From NCBI GenBank assembly GCA_017608295.1, contig JAFCGF010000022.1, positions 1 to 30,211 on the forward strand: a DNA stretch of 30,211 nt, written 5' to 3'. Source of the DNA: Candidatus Woesearchaeota archaeon (lineage in GTDB: Archaea > Nanoarchaeota > Nanoarchaeia > Woesearchaeales > JAGVZT01). Positions 8,069 through 15,724 of this stretch are shown piece after piece. The translations under genes were made by a program, and so were the position numbers. Below the pieces are notes generated by a model, which ran no database searches, was not told the origin of the DNA, and saw nothing but the letters and a program-made list of their open reading frames with translations. The number at the start of each line of letters is the position of its first letter. Position 1 is the first letter of the stretch.

Positions 8069-8925
8069 AATATTTAGTTACGGGGGGAGCTGGATTTATA
8101 GGTAAATATCTTGTTAAAGAGCTTCTGGAAACTGGTCACCAAATAGTAGTTCTCGATAATTTATCTAACAGTAAAAATCTGACGTTACCTCTGAAGGTTG
8201 AATTCATTGACGGAGATATAAGAAACATAGACGACGTCAAGAAGGCATCTAAAGGGGTTGATTTAGTTTACCACTTAGCTGCAAAAATTAGCACGAGTGA
8301 ATCTATAGAAAAACGCTCTTTGTATTATGCTGTTAATATTAAAGGCACTCAAAATATATTTGAAGTAAATAAAAATAAGAAAATTGTATTCATCAGCTCA
8401 GCAGCAGTATATGGCGATACGCTTGAGTTACCGATTAAAGAAACACAAAGATTAATCCCAAAGTCACCTTATTCAGAAACGAAAATATCGTGCGAAAAGA
8501 TAATTTCTCAAAATCCTGAGAATTGCATTGTGCGGCTATTTAATGTGTATGGCTTGGGGCAAAGCAAAGAATACGCGAGTGTACTTACTAAATTTTTTAG
8601 TGCTATAAACGAAAAGAGATCTTTGCTAGTATTTGGGGAAGGGAATCAGACGCGAGATTTTGTACATATTAGCGATGTTGTTTCGGCATTATTATTCTTA
8701 CAAAATGAAAGGGGGGTTTTTAATATAGGTACTGGAAAAGAAATTTCTGTGAATAAATTACTTCAAATAATCGGAAGCTATAAAAACATAGAAGTTAGAT
8801 ATGCAGCAAAGCGAGATGGAGATATTAGGAGATCTGTCGCAGATATCTCCAAAATTATGTCTCGAGGTTGGAAACCACGAATATCTCTAGGGGAAGGCAT
8901 TAAGGACATGCTAAGTGAAATATGA
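8065..8925 (+). CDS. NAD(P)-dependent sugar-nucleotide epimerase/dehydratase (extended SDR)
   Basis: 286 residues. GGAGFIG at 7-13 with D31 following beta-2 (VVLDNLS), then YHLAAKIS, ISSAAVYGD (110-118, catalytic Ser) and Y136/K140 (YSETK). RLFNVYG and a TRDFVHISDV segment near residue 190 are typical of UDP-glucose/GlcNAc 4-epimerase relatives. The start overlaps the CBS-SDR stop and the stop overlaps the next small frame, both as ATGA, so translation is coupled. It is the third SDR of the operon, so the three probably perform successive steps on one sugar nucleotide. Exact specificity is not readable. Confidence 0.9.
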   Translation: MKYLVTGGAGFIGKYLVKELLETGHQIVVLDNLSNSKNLTLPLKVEFIDGDIRNIDDVKKASKGVDLVYHLAAKISTSESIEKRSLYYAVNIKGTQNIFEVNKNKKIVFISSAAVYGDTLELPIKETQRLIPKSPYSETKISCEKIISQNPENCIVRLFNVYGLGQSKEYASVLTKFFSAINEKRSLLVFGEGNQTRDFVHISDVVSALLFLQNERGVFNIGTGKEISVNKLLQIIGSYKNIEVRYAAKRDGDIRRSVADISKIMSRGWKPRISLGEGIKDMLSEI

Positions 8926-9074
8926 AGATATTGCTAATCGGGCCAGATAGTGGAAATTGCGCTGCATCTAGAATGTTTCTCGCCCCGCAAACAGGAATTC
9001 AGAGACTCGCAGTGTATATTCGTAAGCAGGGGCATTATGTCAATGTAGTTGACTCGAGTTTCAGCGGAGGATAA
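8922..9074 (+). pseudogene. 50-codon stump of a B12-binding radical SAM gene
   Basis: An ATG overlapping the preceding stop (ATGA) opens a 50-codon frame. The product begins MKILLIGPDSG and contains LAPQTGIQRLAVYIRKQGHYVNVVDS, the standard first 45 residues of a cobalamin-binding radical SAM protein (first strand, P-x-GIQ-LA helix, V-x-VVD second strand). It then ends at TAA and the rest of the gene is missing. Its last codons contain the Shine-Dalgarno site for the next gene. I read it as a gene truncated by deletion that kept its start because it couples translation of the flanking genes. A functional micro-protein cannot be excluded. Confidence 0.7.
9066..9070 (+). promoter_or_regulatory. 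Shine-Dalgarno site for the GT2 gene
   Basis: GGAGG lies 5 nt upstream of a TTG at 9076. It overlaps the last codons of the radical SAM stump and decides the start of the glycosyltransferase. Confidence 0.75.
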
Positions 9075-9075
9075 G

Positions 9076-9783
9076 TTGAAAGTTAGCATTATAATAACTG
9101 TTTATAATTATGCAAAATACATTCGAAGAGCTATTGATAGCCTCCTTGATCAGGAATTCGATAAACGTAACTATGAGATAATCGTAATAAATGATGGGTC
9201 AACTGATGAAACATCGAAGATCTTAGAAGAATACCAACATAAAATAAGAGTTATCAATCAAGAAAATGTGGGTTTAGTAAAGACCTGTAATCGAGGAATA
9301 TCTCTAGCAGAAGGAGGATATGTTATTCGCTTGGATGCTGATGACTCTTTTGAAAAAGATACTATAAAACTTCTGAGCAAAGCTCTTGACGAAAACAAAG
9401 ATACAGGATTTGCGTACTGCGATTATAATATTATAACAAATAAGAGAAAAAAACGTGTCAGCTTAAAAGAATATAATCTATTCAAAATGGTTGCTACGAA
9501 TATAATGTTCAGGAAACCCGTACTGGAAGAAATCGGAGGATATAGAGACTTCTACTTTGAAGAATATGACATACTAATAAGAATCTCAAAAAAGCATAAG
9601 GGGATATATGTTAATCGATCATTACTCAATTATTTCAAACATGATCAAAATATGACTGCGAATAAAACTGCATGGATTCGCGGTCTAAGGCAGCTCAAAG
9701 ATAACTATGGTGAGCTAAGCAAATTCGGAGATATTACAAATCCAGTTCAATATGATTTTGATTTTAACGCTGATGAATTATGA
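9076..9783 (+). CDS. Family 2 glycosyltransferase
   Basis: From the TTG at 9076 the protein has 235 residues and begins MKVSIIITVYNY, the canonical GT2 start; the in-frame TTG at 9049 would add nine residues and lacks an SD. GT-A motifs are VINDGSTDET (38-47, D40 nucleotide-binding) and RLDADDSF (85-92, D87-A-D89 metal-binding). KPVLEEIGGYRD and an FEEYDI segment supply the usual acceptor-side ED-like motif. No membrane segment is present, so it acts in the cytosol or at the inner membrane face using a nucleotide sugar. Its stop overlaps the NeuB start as ATGA, so it may transfer the sugar made by this operon. Confidence 0.92.
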   Translation: MKVSIIITVYNYAKYIRRAIDSLLDQEFDKRNYEIIVINDGSTDETSKILEEYQHKIRVINQENVGLVKTCNRGISLAEGGYVIRLDADDSFEKDTIKLLSKALDENKDTGFAYCDYNIITNKRKKRVSLKEYNLFKMVATNIMFRKPVLEEIGGYRDFYFEEYDILIRISKKHKGIYVNRSLLNYFKHDQNMTANKTAWIRGLRQLKDNYGELSKFGDITNPVQYDFDFNADEL

Positions 9784-10853
9784 AAAGAATTAAGATACAT
9801 AATAAATACCTCGGGGAAAGCGATCCCTGTTTTATTGTAGCCGAAGCTGGCGCTAATGCTAACTCAGATATTAATTTAGCTAAGCAGCTAGTGATCGAAG
9901 CAGCGGGAGCTGGAGCAGATGCTATTAAGTTCCAGACTTACTCTTCAGAAAAACTAGCTACTAAGAAAGCACCGAAATATTGGGTAGATACTATGAAAGA
10001 GTGGGAAGAAAACGCTAAACCCACTGGTTATCAGCATGAAGAATTTGAGCTGATTGATAAACTAACAAAAGAAGATTACATCGAATTATCTAAATTAGCT
10101 AAGAAAGAGGGTATAATTTTTTTTTCAACTCCTTTTGACTTCGAGGCTGTTGATTTTTTAGAAGAAATTGGAGTTCCAATGTACAAAATAGCTTCTGCAG
10201 ATATTACTCACTTTCCATTGCTAGAATATATCGCTAAAAAAGGTAAGCCGATGATATTATCTACGGGTGCTTCGACACTAGAAGAAATCAGAAACGCTGT
10301 TAAAATAGTAGAAGATACTGGAAACAAGCAGATAATTTTACTTCATTGTACACTTCACTACCCTACTGCTCTCAGGAATGCAAATCTTGCTGTAATGCAC
10401 TTTCTAAAAGAAAAATTTCCTAATTATCCAATTGGACTCTCAGATCATACACTCGGTACTATCGCTCCGGTAATCGCTGCTGCATTAGGAGCAAAGATGA
10501 TTGAAAAGCATTACACTATTGATAAGGAATTAGATAAGAGTTCCGATCATTTTATGTCGGTAGATCCAAAGGAATTAACAGAAATGGTAAACTCAATTAG
10601 GGCTGCCGAGCTTGTAATCGGATCATCAGAAAAGAAGTTGCTCAACGAGGAGATCGCTGCTTTTAAATACGCCCGAAGAAGCGTTGTATCAAAAAGATTA
10701 ATAAAGAAAGGAGAAATAATAACTAAAAGAGATATTTGTTTTAAGAGACCGGGCACAGGTATATCACCAAAAGATTTCAAGATAGTTATTGGAAGAAAAG
10801 TGGAGAGAGAGATACCTGCGGATGAATTGATATCATTTAATGATTTAGAATGA
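9780..10853 (+). CDS. NeuB/SpsE-family nonulosonic acid synthase
   Basis: 357 residues. It should condense phosphoenolpyruvate with an N-acyl hexosamine-type sugar to give a sialic-, legionaminic- or pseudaminic-like nine-carbon acid. The TIM-barrel part has AEAGANANSD (21-30), AIKFQTY (48-54), KIASADI (136-142), LSTGAST (160-166), HCTLHYPT (189-196), and the metal histidines H223 (SDHTLG) and H244 (EKHYT), 21 residues apart as in characterised NeuB. The C-terminal antifreeze-like SAF domain covers about 290-350 (RRSVVSKRLIKKGEII, RPGTGI). Length and motifs indicate an intact enzyme. It is coupled by ATGA overlaps to the GT2 before and the cytidylyltransferase after. Which nonulosonate it makes cannot be told from sequence. 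Confidence 0.92.
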   Translation: MKRIKIHNKYLGESDPCFIVAEAGANANSDINLAKQLVIEAAGAGADAIKFQTYSSEKLATKKAPKYWVDTMKEWEENAKPTGYQHEEFELIDKLTKEDYIELSKLAKKEGIIFFSTPFDFEAVDFLEEIGVPMYKIASADITHFPLLEYIAKKGKPMILSTGASTLEEIRNAVKIVEDTGNKQIILLHCTLHYPTALRNANLAVMHFLKEKFPNYPIGLSDHTLGTIAPVIAAALGAKMIEKHYTIDKELDKSSDHFMSVDPKELTEMVNSIRAAELVIGSSEKKLLNEEIAAFKYARRSVVSKRLIKKGEIITKRDICFKRPGTGISPKDFKIVIGRKVEREIPADELISFNDLE

Positions 10854-11551
10854 AAATTATTGCTATAATACAAGCAAGGATGGGTTCTACGAGACTACCC
10901 GGGAAGAGCTTAATGTATATTGGAGATAAACCGTTGATTCAACATGTATATGATCGTGTGTCCTTATCTAAATTAACAAATACTGTTGTCTTAGCAACAT
11001 CTACGTCCAAAAAAGATGACGTTCTTGCTGAATTTGCTACAGAAAAGAATTGGAATCTATTTAGAGGTCCAGAAGAAGATCTAGTCGCGCGGTTTTTTCT
11101 GACCGCAAAAGAGTATAATCCAGATTTTATAATTAGAGTATGCGCAGATAATCCATTTATGGATCCGAAAATCGTTGATGAATTAATTCAAAAACATTTG
11201 GCGTCTGGAGCAGATTATTCCGAGAATATTGTAGCAAACATTACTCATTATCCCGACAGTGTAGGTGCAGAAATATTCAGTTTTAAGATATTAGAAAAAA
11301 CATTTAATACCCTCAAAACGAACGAAGATGGAGAAAACATAAGGCCAAGTATCCTTAAGAATAGTTCAAATATCAATCATATCGAAGCACCTATAAAATT
11401 TGCTTACCCTCAAATAAAGATAGATGTAGATACATTAAAAGATCTTAGGAGAGTTCGGAGAATATACTCTGAATTGATAAAGATAAAAAAAGATTTTGGT
11501 GTTATAGAAATAGTAAATTTATATAAACAAAATAAGAAATTGTTCGATTAG
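10850..11551 (+). CDS. SpsF-type cytidylyltransferase (CMP-sugar synthetase homologue)
   Basis: 233 residues. The start has the nucleotide-binding QARMGSTRLPGKSL (8-21) of the CMP-KDO/CMP-sialate synthetase superfamily in its SpsF form (COG1861), followed by HVYDRV, RVCADNPFMDP and a late IDVDTLKDLRRV segment. It should activate the acid made by the NeuB homologue as a CMP-sugar; NeuB-SpsF adjacency mirrors spsE-spsF of the Bacillus spore-coat polysaccharide operon. The ATGA overlap with neuB-like 9780-10853 supports a dedicated pair. It is the last gene of this operon. Canonical NeuA is a different branch, so naming it neuA would be overreach. Confidence 0.9.
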   Translation: MKIIAIIQARMGSTRLPGKSLMYIGDKPLIQHVYDRVSLSKLTNTVVLATSTSKKDDVLAEFATEKNWNLFRGPEEDLVARFFLTAKEYNPDFIIRVCADNPFMDPKIVDELIQKHLASGADYSENIVANITHYPDSVGAEIFSFKILEKTFNTLKTNEDGENIRPSILKNSSNINHIEAPIKFAYPQIKIDVDTLKDLRRVRRIYSELIKIKKDFGVIEIVNLYKQNKKLFD

Positions 11552-11563
11552 ATTATTAATCTC

Positions 11564-11569
11564 TTTTTT
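11564..11569 (+). terminator. Possible oligo-T terminator
   Basis: A run of six T residues lies 13 nt after the stop of the cytidylyltransferase, and archaeal termination often uses such runs. A weak TCAAG/CTTGA hairpin followed by TTTT sits at about 11627-11647. Neither is strong. Confidence 0.3.
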
Positions 11570-11725
11570 AATATGTAACTGCGTTTTCTGGAATGCGATC
11601 TCTTAGCTAAACTTTAGAGATAATATTCAAGGAGTTTCTTGAGTTTTATTCCCGCCGAATACAGTTGGTGGCTCAGACAGGTGAAATAATTTTTGGACTC
11701 CATACGAAGCCGCAATCGACGAAAT

Positions 11726-11734
11726 CTTTATAAA
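11726..11734 (+). promoter_or_regulatory. Archaeal TATA box, leaderless promoter of the amidotransferase-amidase operon
   Basis: CTTTATAAA preceded by GAAAT (BRE-like purines) begins exactly 34 nt before the ATG at 11760. The same nine bases at the same distance stand before the gene starting at 28590. No SD precedes the ATG. The rest of the 208-nt gap 11552-11759 shows only T-rich sequence and weak hairpins. Confidence 0.65.
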
Positions 11735-11759
11735 TTTACTTACACTCATAACGCTAGAA

Positions 11760-12911
11760 ATGTGTTCTAAATCGCATAAAGAAGGAACCTACGGACAACC
11801 CCCGCATCCTAATCTAAGATACTGTGTGAGATGCTGTATACCGGAAACAAATGAAGGTGAGAAGTTCGATGAATTAGGCATATGTAGCGCCTGCCAATCC
11901 TCAGAGGATAAAATGCATATTGATTGGACAGCGAAGGAGAAAAAACTAAGGAAAATATTAGAGTATCATAAGAATAATAGCGGGAATAATTACGACTGCA
12001 TAGTCCCGATAAGCGGTGGGAAGGATAGTTGCTTTCAATTACACGTAATCAAAAAAATTTATGGGTTAAAACCGCTAGCAGTAACTTTTAGTCACAATTG
12101 GTTTAGTGAAACAGGTAAGTATAATTTATGGACTATATTAGAAAAGTTAAATGTTGATCATATAATGTTCACTCCAAATAGAGAGTTAGTAAACAAATTA
12201 GCAAGAAAATCGATTTTTAAAATCGGTGATGCTTGCTGGCATTGCCACGCCGGGGTGGGTGCATTTCCATTGCAAATAGCTGTAAAATTCAACATACCGC
12301 TAATAGTCTGGGGAGAATCTGCTGCAGAAGATTCAGGAAGAGCGAGCTATTCGGATAATGAAGTAGTAGAATCAGATAGAGAATACTTTACTAGAATGTC
12401 AGCGAAATTCTTTCCAGAGGAGATGACAGATTCGGATATATGTATGAAAGATTTGTATCCGTTTAATCTTCCTAGTCAAGAAGAATTCGATAAAGCTAAG
12501 ATAATTGGAATACATTTAGGAGATTTTATTTTTTGGGACTCAGAACGTCAGGTAGAATTTATTAAACGAGAATATAGTTGGAAAGAACAAAAAGAGATGG
12601 ATGGGACATATAAGAAATACAAAAGTGCTGAGTGTATTATGCATGGGGTACATGACTATACTAAATTTTTAAAAAGAGGATTCGGAAGAGCGACAGATCA
12701 TGCTTCTCAAGACGTACGAGCAGGTTTGCTTACTCGACAAGAAGGTTTCGAGCTCATTAAGGACTATGATCCATGCATTCCGAAAACATTTGACGCGTTC
12801 TTGAAAATAACTGGATTATCTAGGGAAGATTTCTTTGCTGCTATGAAGAAACATAGAGACATAGTAATGAATAAACGCCAAGAAGTAAAATCAGAAAAAC
12901 TGAAGAAATGA
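11760..12911 (+). CDS. N-acetyl sugar amidotransferase (WbpG/PseA family)
   Basis: 383 residues. An N-terminal zinc-ribbon-like site (C22, C25 and C42, C45; CVRCCIPET...CSAC) is followed by the ATP-pyrophosphatase P-loop SGGKDS at 85-90. Conserved DACWHCHAGVG, WGESAAED and CIMHGVHDYTKFLKRGFGRATDHAS segments are hallmarks of the WbpG/PseA group. These enzymes use ATP and ammonia to turn an N-acetyl group into an acetamidino group on a surface sugar, for example in pseudaminic-acid derivatives. In Pseudomonas and Campylobacter the ammonia comes from HisH/HisF paralogues encoded alongside. None is present here. Instead the stop overlaps an amidase gene by ATGA. The start at 11760 is supported by the TATA spacing. 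Confidence 0.92.
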   Translation: MCSKSHKEGTYGQPPHPNLRYCVRCCIPETNEGEKFDELGICSACQSSEDKMHIDWTAKEKKLRKILEYHKNNSGNNYDCIVPISGGKDSCFQLHVIKKIYGLKPLAVTFSHNWFSETGKYNLWTILEKLNVDHIMFTPNRELVNKLARKSIFKIGDACWHCHAGVGAFPLQIAVKFNIPLIVWGESAAEDSGRASYSDNEVVESDREYFTRMSAKFFPEEMTDSDICMKDLYPFNLPSQEEFDKAKIIGIHLGDFIFWDSERQVEFIKREYSWKEQKEMDGTYKKYKSAECIMHGVHDYTKFLKRGFGRATDHASQDVRAGLLTRQEGFELIKDYDPCIPKTFDAFLKITGLSREDFFAAMKKHRDIVMNKRQEVKSEKLKK

Positions 12912-14257
12912 GCTGCAGACCTTTCGAATTGAGTGCTACTGAATCCATAAAGCAGATAAATCTAGGAGCATTGACAGCATCAGAATTAGTTAGTTCCTGT
13001 ATATCTAGAATAAAAAAGCTGGAGCTAAAGATTAAAGCATGGGCTTTTTTTGATCCGGAATTAGCAATCAAGCAAGCTTCTATGATCGACGGGAAGAAGG
13101 AGGCCTCTGAATTAATCTTAAGGGGAGTCCCGATTGGAATAAAAGATATATACAATACTTTAGATATGCCTACTGGAATGGGGAGCAGTATCTGGAAGGG
13201 TTTCACACCCGGAAATGATGCTCGATGCGTATTTAACTTGAGGCGGGAGGGAGGAGTTATGATGGGCAAAACAACTACAGCTGAATTTGCTGTGCACCAT
13301 CCAAGTCCAACAGTGAATCCGCATAATACAGAACACACTCCTGGAACTTCTTCAAGTGGATCAGCAGCTGCAGTAGCTGCATCAATGGTTCCGTTAGCTA
13401 TCGGCTCACAAACTGCGGGGTCTACAATAAGACCTGCTAGTTATTGTGGGATATATGGATTTAAACCTAGTTTCGGACTAATACCTCGGACAGGCGTGCT
13501 AAAGACGGTGGATGCCCTCGATCACGTAACAATACTCACTCGAACAGCAAAGGATCTAAGATTAATGTTCGAAGCAATGCGCGTGAAAGGGAATAACTTC
13601 CCCCTCGTGCACTCTAAACTAGAAGATAGATCAAAGCAAAAACAAGAAGGTCCGTGGAAGTTGGCATTAGTAAGAACGCATCTTTGGAATGAATGGGAAG
13701 AATATGCAAAGAAAGATTTGCTTAGATTTACAGAACGCTTGGCTGGTGACGATGAGATAAACATTGTTGAAGCAACGCTACCAGAAGAATTCAAGAACGC
13801 GCACTCTGTTCACAAGACAATTTATAACAAAGCTCTATCTTACTATTATCAACCAGAATACAAGAACAACCATGATCAATTAAGTTCTATATTTAGAAAT
13901 ATGATCGAAAGTGGGATGAAGATGAGCAAAGATGATTATATTTCGGCGCTAAAAAAACAGAATCTACTAGCAAGAAAACTAGAAAGATTCTTTGAAAATT
14001 ATGACGGAATAATTACTCTTTCCACAGCAGGAGAAGCCAAAAAAGGTTTACACTTTCGAGATACTACTGATACTTGTCTTATCTGGACGCTGTGTGGTGT
14101 TCCTGCTGTAACTGTGCCAGTATTTACTGGTCCGAAAAGTCTGCCGTTTGGGGCGCAAATTATCTTTAAGAAATATCATGATTACAGTCTACTTAACTTT
14201 CTCGAATATCTAGACAAGCAAGGTTTTATCAAAGAAGCTAATTATGAGATTAATTAA
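12908..14257 (+). CDS. GatA-like amidase-signature amidase, candidate ammonia donor for the sugar amidotransferase
   Basis: 449 residues of the amidase-signature family. The Ser-cisSer-Lys triad is complete: K79 (GIKD), S148 (GTSSSGS) and S172 (AGSTIRPAS), with the 24-residue S-to-S spacing of GatA and the same lysine number. CGIYGFKPSFGLIPRTGV follows as usual. In GatCAB, GatA frees ammonia from glutamine and passes it through a tunnel to GatB. Here the gene is translationally coupled to an ATP-dependent sugar amidotransferase that lacks its usual HisH/HisF partners, so a glutaminase role is inferred. Alternatives are an ordinary amidase acting on a glycan amide or N-acyl group. No signal peptide is seen, so it is cytosolic. 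It overlaps the convergent gene at 14250 by 8 nt. Confidence 0.88.
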   Translation: MSCRPFELSATESIKQINLGALTASELVSSCISRIKKLELKIKAWAFFDPELAIKQASMIDGKKEASELILRGVPIGIKDIYNTLDMPTGMGSSIWKGFTPGNDARCVFNLRREGGVMMGKTTTAEFAVHHPSPTVNPHNTEHTPGTSSSGSAAAVAASMVPLAIGSQTAGSTIRPASYCGIYGFKPSFGLIPRTGVLKTVDALDHVTILTRTAKDLRLMFEAMRVKGNNFPLVHSKLEDRSKQKQEGPWKLALVRTHLWNEWEEYAKKDLLRFTERLAGDDEINIVEATLPEEFKNAHSVHKTIYNKALSYYYQPEYKNNHDQLSSIFRNMIESGMKMSKDDYISALKKQNLLARKLERFFENYDGIITLSTAGEAKKGLHFRDTTDTCLIWTLCGVPAVTVPVFTGPKSLPFGAQIIFKKYHDYSLLNFLEYLDKQGFIKEANYEIN

Positions 14258-15701
14258 GTTCTTTTAAGATGTTCCTCAATTCGCTTCGTATACGACTATA
14301 AGTCTTGTTATCTATCTTATACAAAAAATCCTTAATGAATTGTTTTCTATATTTTCTCAACCGGCTCTTATTGAACTTGATAATGCAGGTAACCTCTTCC
14401 GAATTACGGGCTTTAAAGAATATTGGGTGATCATACATTGGGACTGAGTTAACAGTTAGTAGGATTGTATCTGCGTTAAATATTGGTGCCTCTGATCCAA
14501 CAGTTGACAATTCTACTAACACATATCTAGCATCAGATAATAAAGAATATAGTTTTTCCTTCTGAATAATCTCGAAGTTCGAGTGCCTCAGAAGATCTGT
14601 ATACCATCTCCTTAATTCCAAACCTGAAGGATGAAGTTTTAACTTGAATTGATAAGAGGGATTATTTCTTATAATTTTGTCAAGATTTTGGACGATCTTC
14701 TGACGCTTAATCGCTGTATATCCATGAGAAGAAGTGGATAAACAGATTAGCACCATATTTTCCTTGCTCCACCTATTGCTCTCAGGAACCTTGTTTGGTT
14801 GTTTAGTTGCACCAACAACATGAACACCAGTTATATTATCTGTATATCGCTTATCTCTATAGCCCCAAACAAAAAAATGATCTAGGAGATACTTTATAAA
14901 GTACTCTTTATTATATATAGTAGCTATTAGATTGTTATAATAGTCCATTGGGCCTTCTTGAATATGTACTACCTTAACGCCATGCTTCTTCATAGTCCAT
15001 GCTACCTCGCGAGTACAATAGCTAAAGCAATTTATATTTACATACACTTTCGGCTTCAGAAGTGAGATTATCTTTTCCGTGATTAAAATAATTAAAGCGC
15101 TCCAATACAATTCCTCTCGAAAGAAATTTCTAAGAATTTTTTTGGCTTCTGGCCATTTATCTTCATTATCAATTACAAATATCTTTCTAAAACTCGGATC
15201 GTTTATTAATTTATGATAAGCAAAATTTAGTTCTCGTTTTTCTTTTCTCCATCTTCTTAATATATTTAGATCAATATAGGAATAAAAGAAGCTGTATTCG
15301 ATTCCCTTAGGAATTAATTTATATGCTCCAAACTCATGAAAATATGGCTCGCGTATAATCAAATTCGTATTTTCTTTGTCCATTATTTTAAAGAACTCGT
15401 AGATCCCCTCATGTATCTCTCTTTTATTAAAAATCATGAACAATGTATTCTTCGGCACAAGTTTCGTTTGTTTGAGTAAATTAACGCGGATAGTTCTTAT
15501 ATATTTTAGAATATTTATATAACGGTGTCTTTTTGAAATCTTAGTTATGTCGGAATCTATTATAAGTTTATAAATTTGTTCGGAGAAGGAAGGATGAATT
15601 AAATTAGATAAAGATATACCTCGAATATCTAGCTTCTTAAAAGTCTTATTGCTCTTAATATTCTTAAGTATGTTCTTTAATTGTTCGATTTTCTTTTCCA
15701 T
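14250..15701 (-). CDS. Large GT-B-like protein, possible capsule-type glycosyltransferase
   Basis: 483 residues, very rich in K, I and R, without a signal peptide. The first ~220 residues match nothing I recognise. The second half looks like a GT-B nucleotide-sugar domain: HIQEGPMDYY (246-255), FFVWG (276-280), GVHVVGA (292-298), LKLHPSG (354-360) and VELSTVGSEAP (396-406). The HPSG and ELSTVGSEA pattern resembles KpsS/KpsC-type, polysialyltransferase-like and glycerophosphotransferase enzymes, so it is a candidate to transfer the CMP-nonulosonate made nearby; that is inference. It is the last gene of a four-gene minus-strand operon and overlaps the amidase gene end-to-end by 8 nt. Confidence 0.65.
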   Translation of the reverse strand: MEKKIEQLKNILKNIKSNKTFKKLDIRGISLSNLIHPSFSEQIYKLIIDSDITKISKRHRYINILKYIRTIRVNLLKQTKLVPKNTLFMIFNKREIHEGIYEFFKIMDKENTNLIIREPYFHEFGAYKLIPKGIEYSFFYSYIDLNILRRWRKEKRELNFAYHKLINDPSFRKIFVIDNEDKWPEAKKILRNFFREELYWSALIILITEKIISLLKPKVYVNINCFSYCTREVAWTMKKHGVKVVHIQEGPMDYYNNLIATIYNKEYFIKYLLDHFFVWGYRDKRYTDNITGVHVVGATKQPNKVPESNRWSKENMVLICLSTSSHGYTAIKRQKIVQNLDKIIRNNPSYQFKLKLHPSGLELRRWYTDLLRHSNFEIIQKEKLYSLLSDARYVLVELSTVGSEAPIFNADTILLTVNSVPMYDHPIFFKARNSEEVTCIIKFNKSRLRKYRKQFIKDFLYKIDNKTYSRIRSELRNILKELN

Positions 15702-15724
15702 CTAGTCCACTTCCGGCGCAGTAT

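Noticed and set aside
9049..9075. Nine-codon extension of the GT2 gene from a TTG
   Set aside because: The SD at 9066-9070 fits the TTG at 9076, and MKVSIIITV is the usual GT2 start.
10547..10873. 108-codon minus-strand open frame
   Set aside because: It is antisense to the NeuB SAF domain and the cytidylyltransferase start, with no motif or promoter.
11592..11615. ATCTCT/AGAGAT hairpin in the gap before the amidotransferase gene
   Set aside because: A six-bp stem with a long loop in AT-rich DNA is likely by chance and has no clear relation to the promoter at 11726.
12841..13338. 165-codon minus-strand open frame
   Set aside because: It is antisense to the intact amidotransferase and amidase genes, has no recognisable motif, and its composition follows the sense strand.
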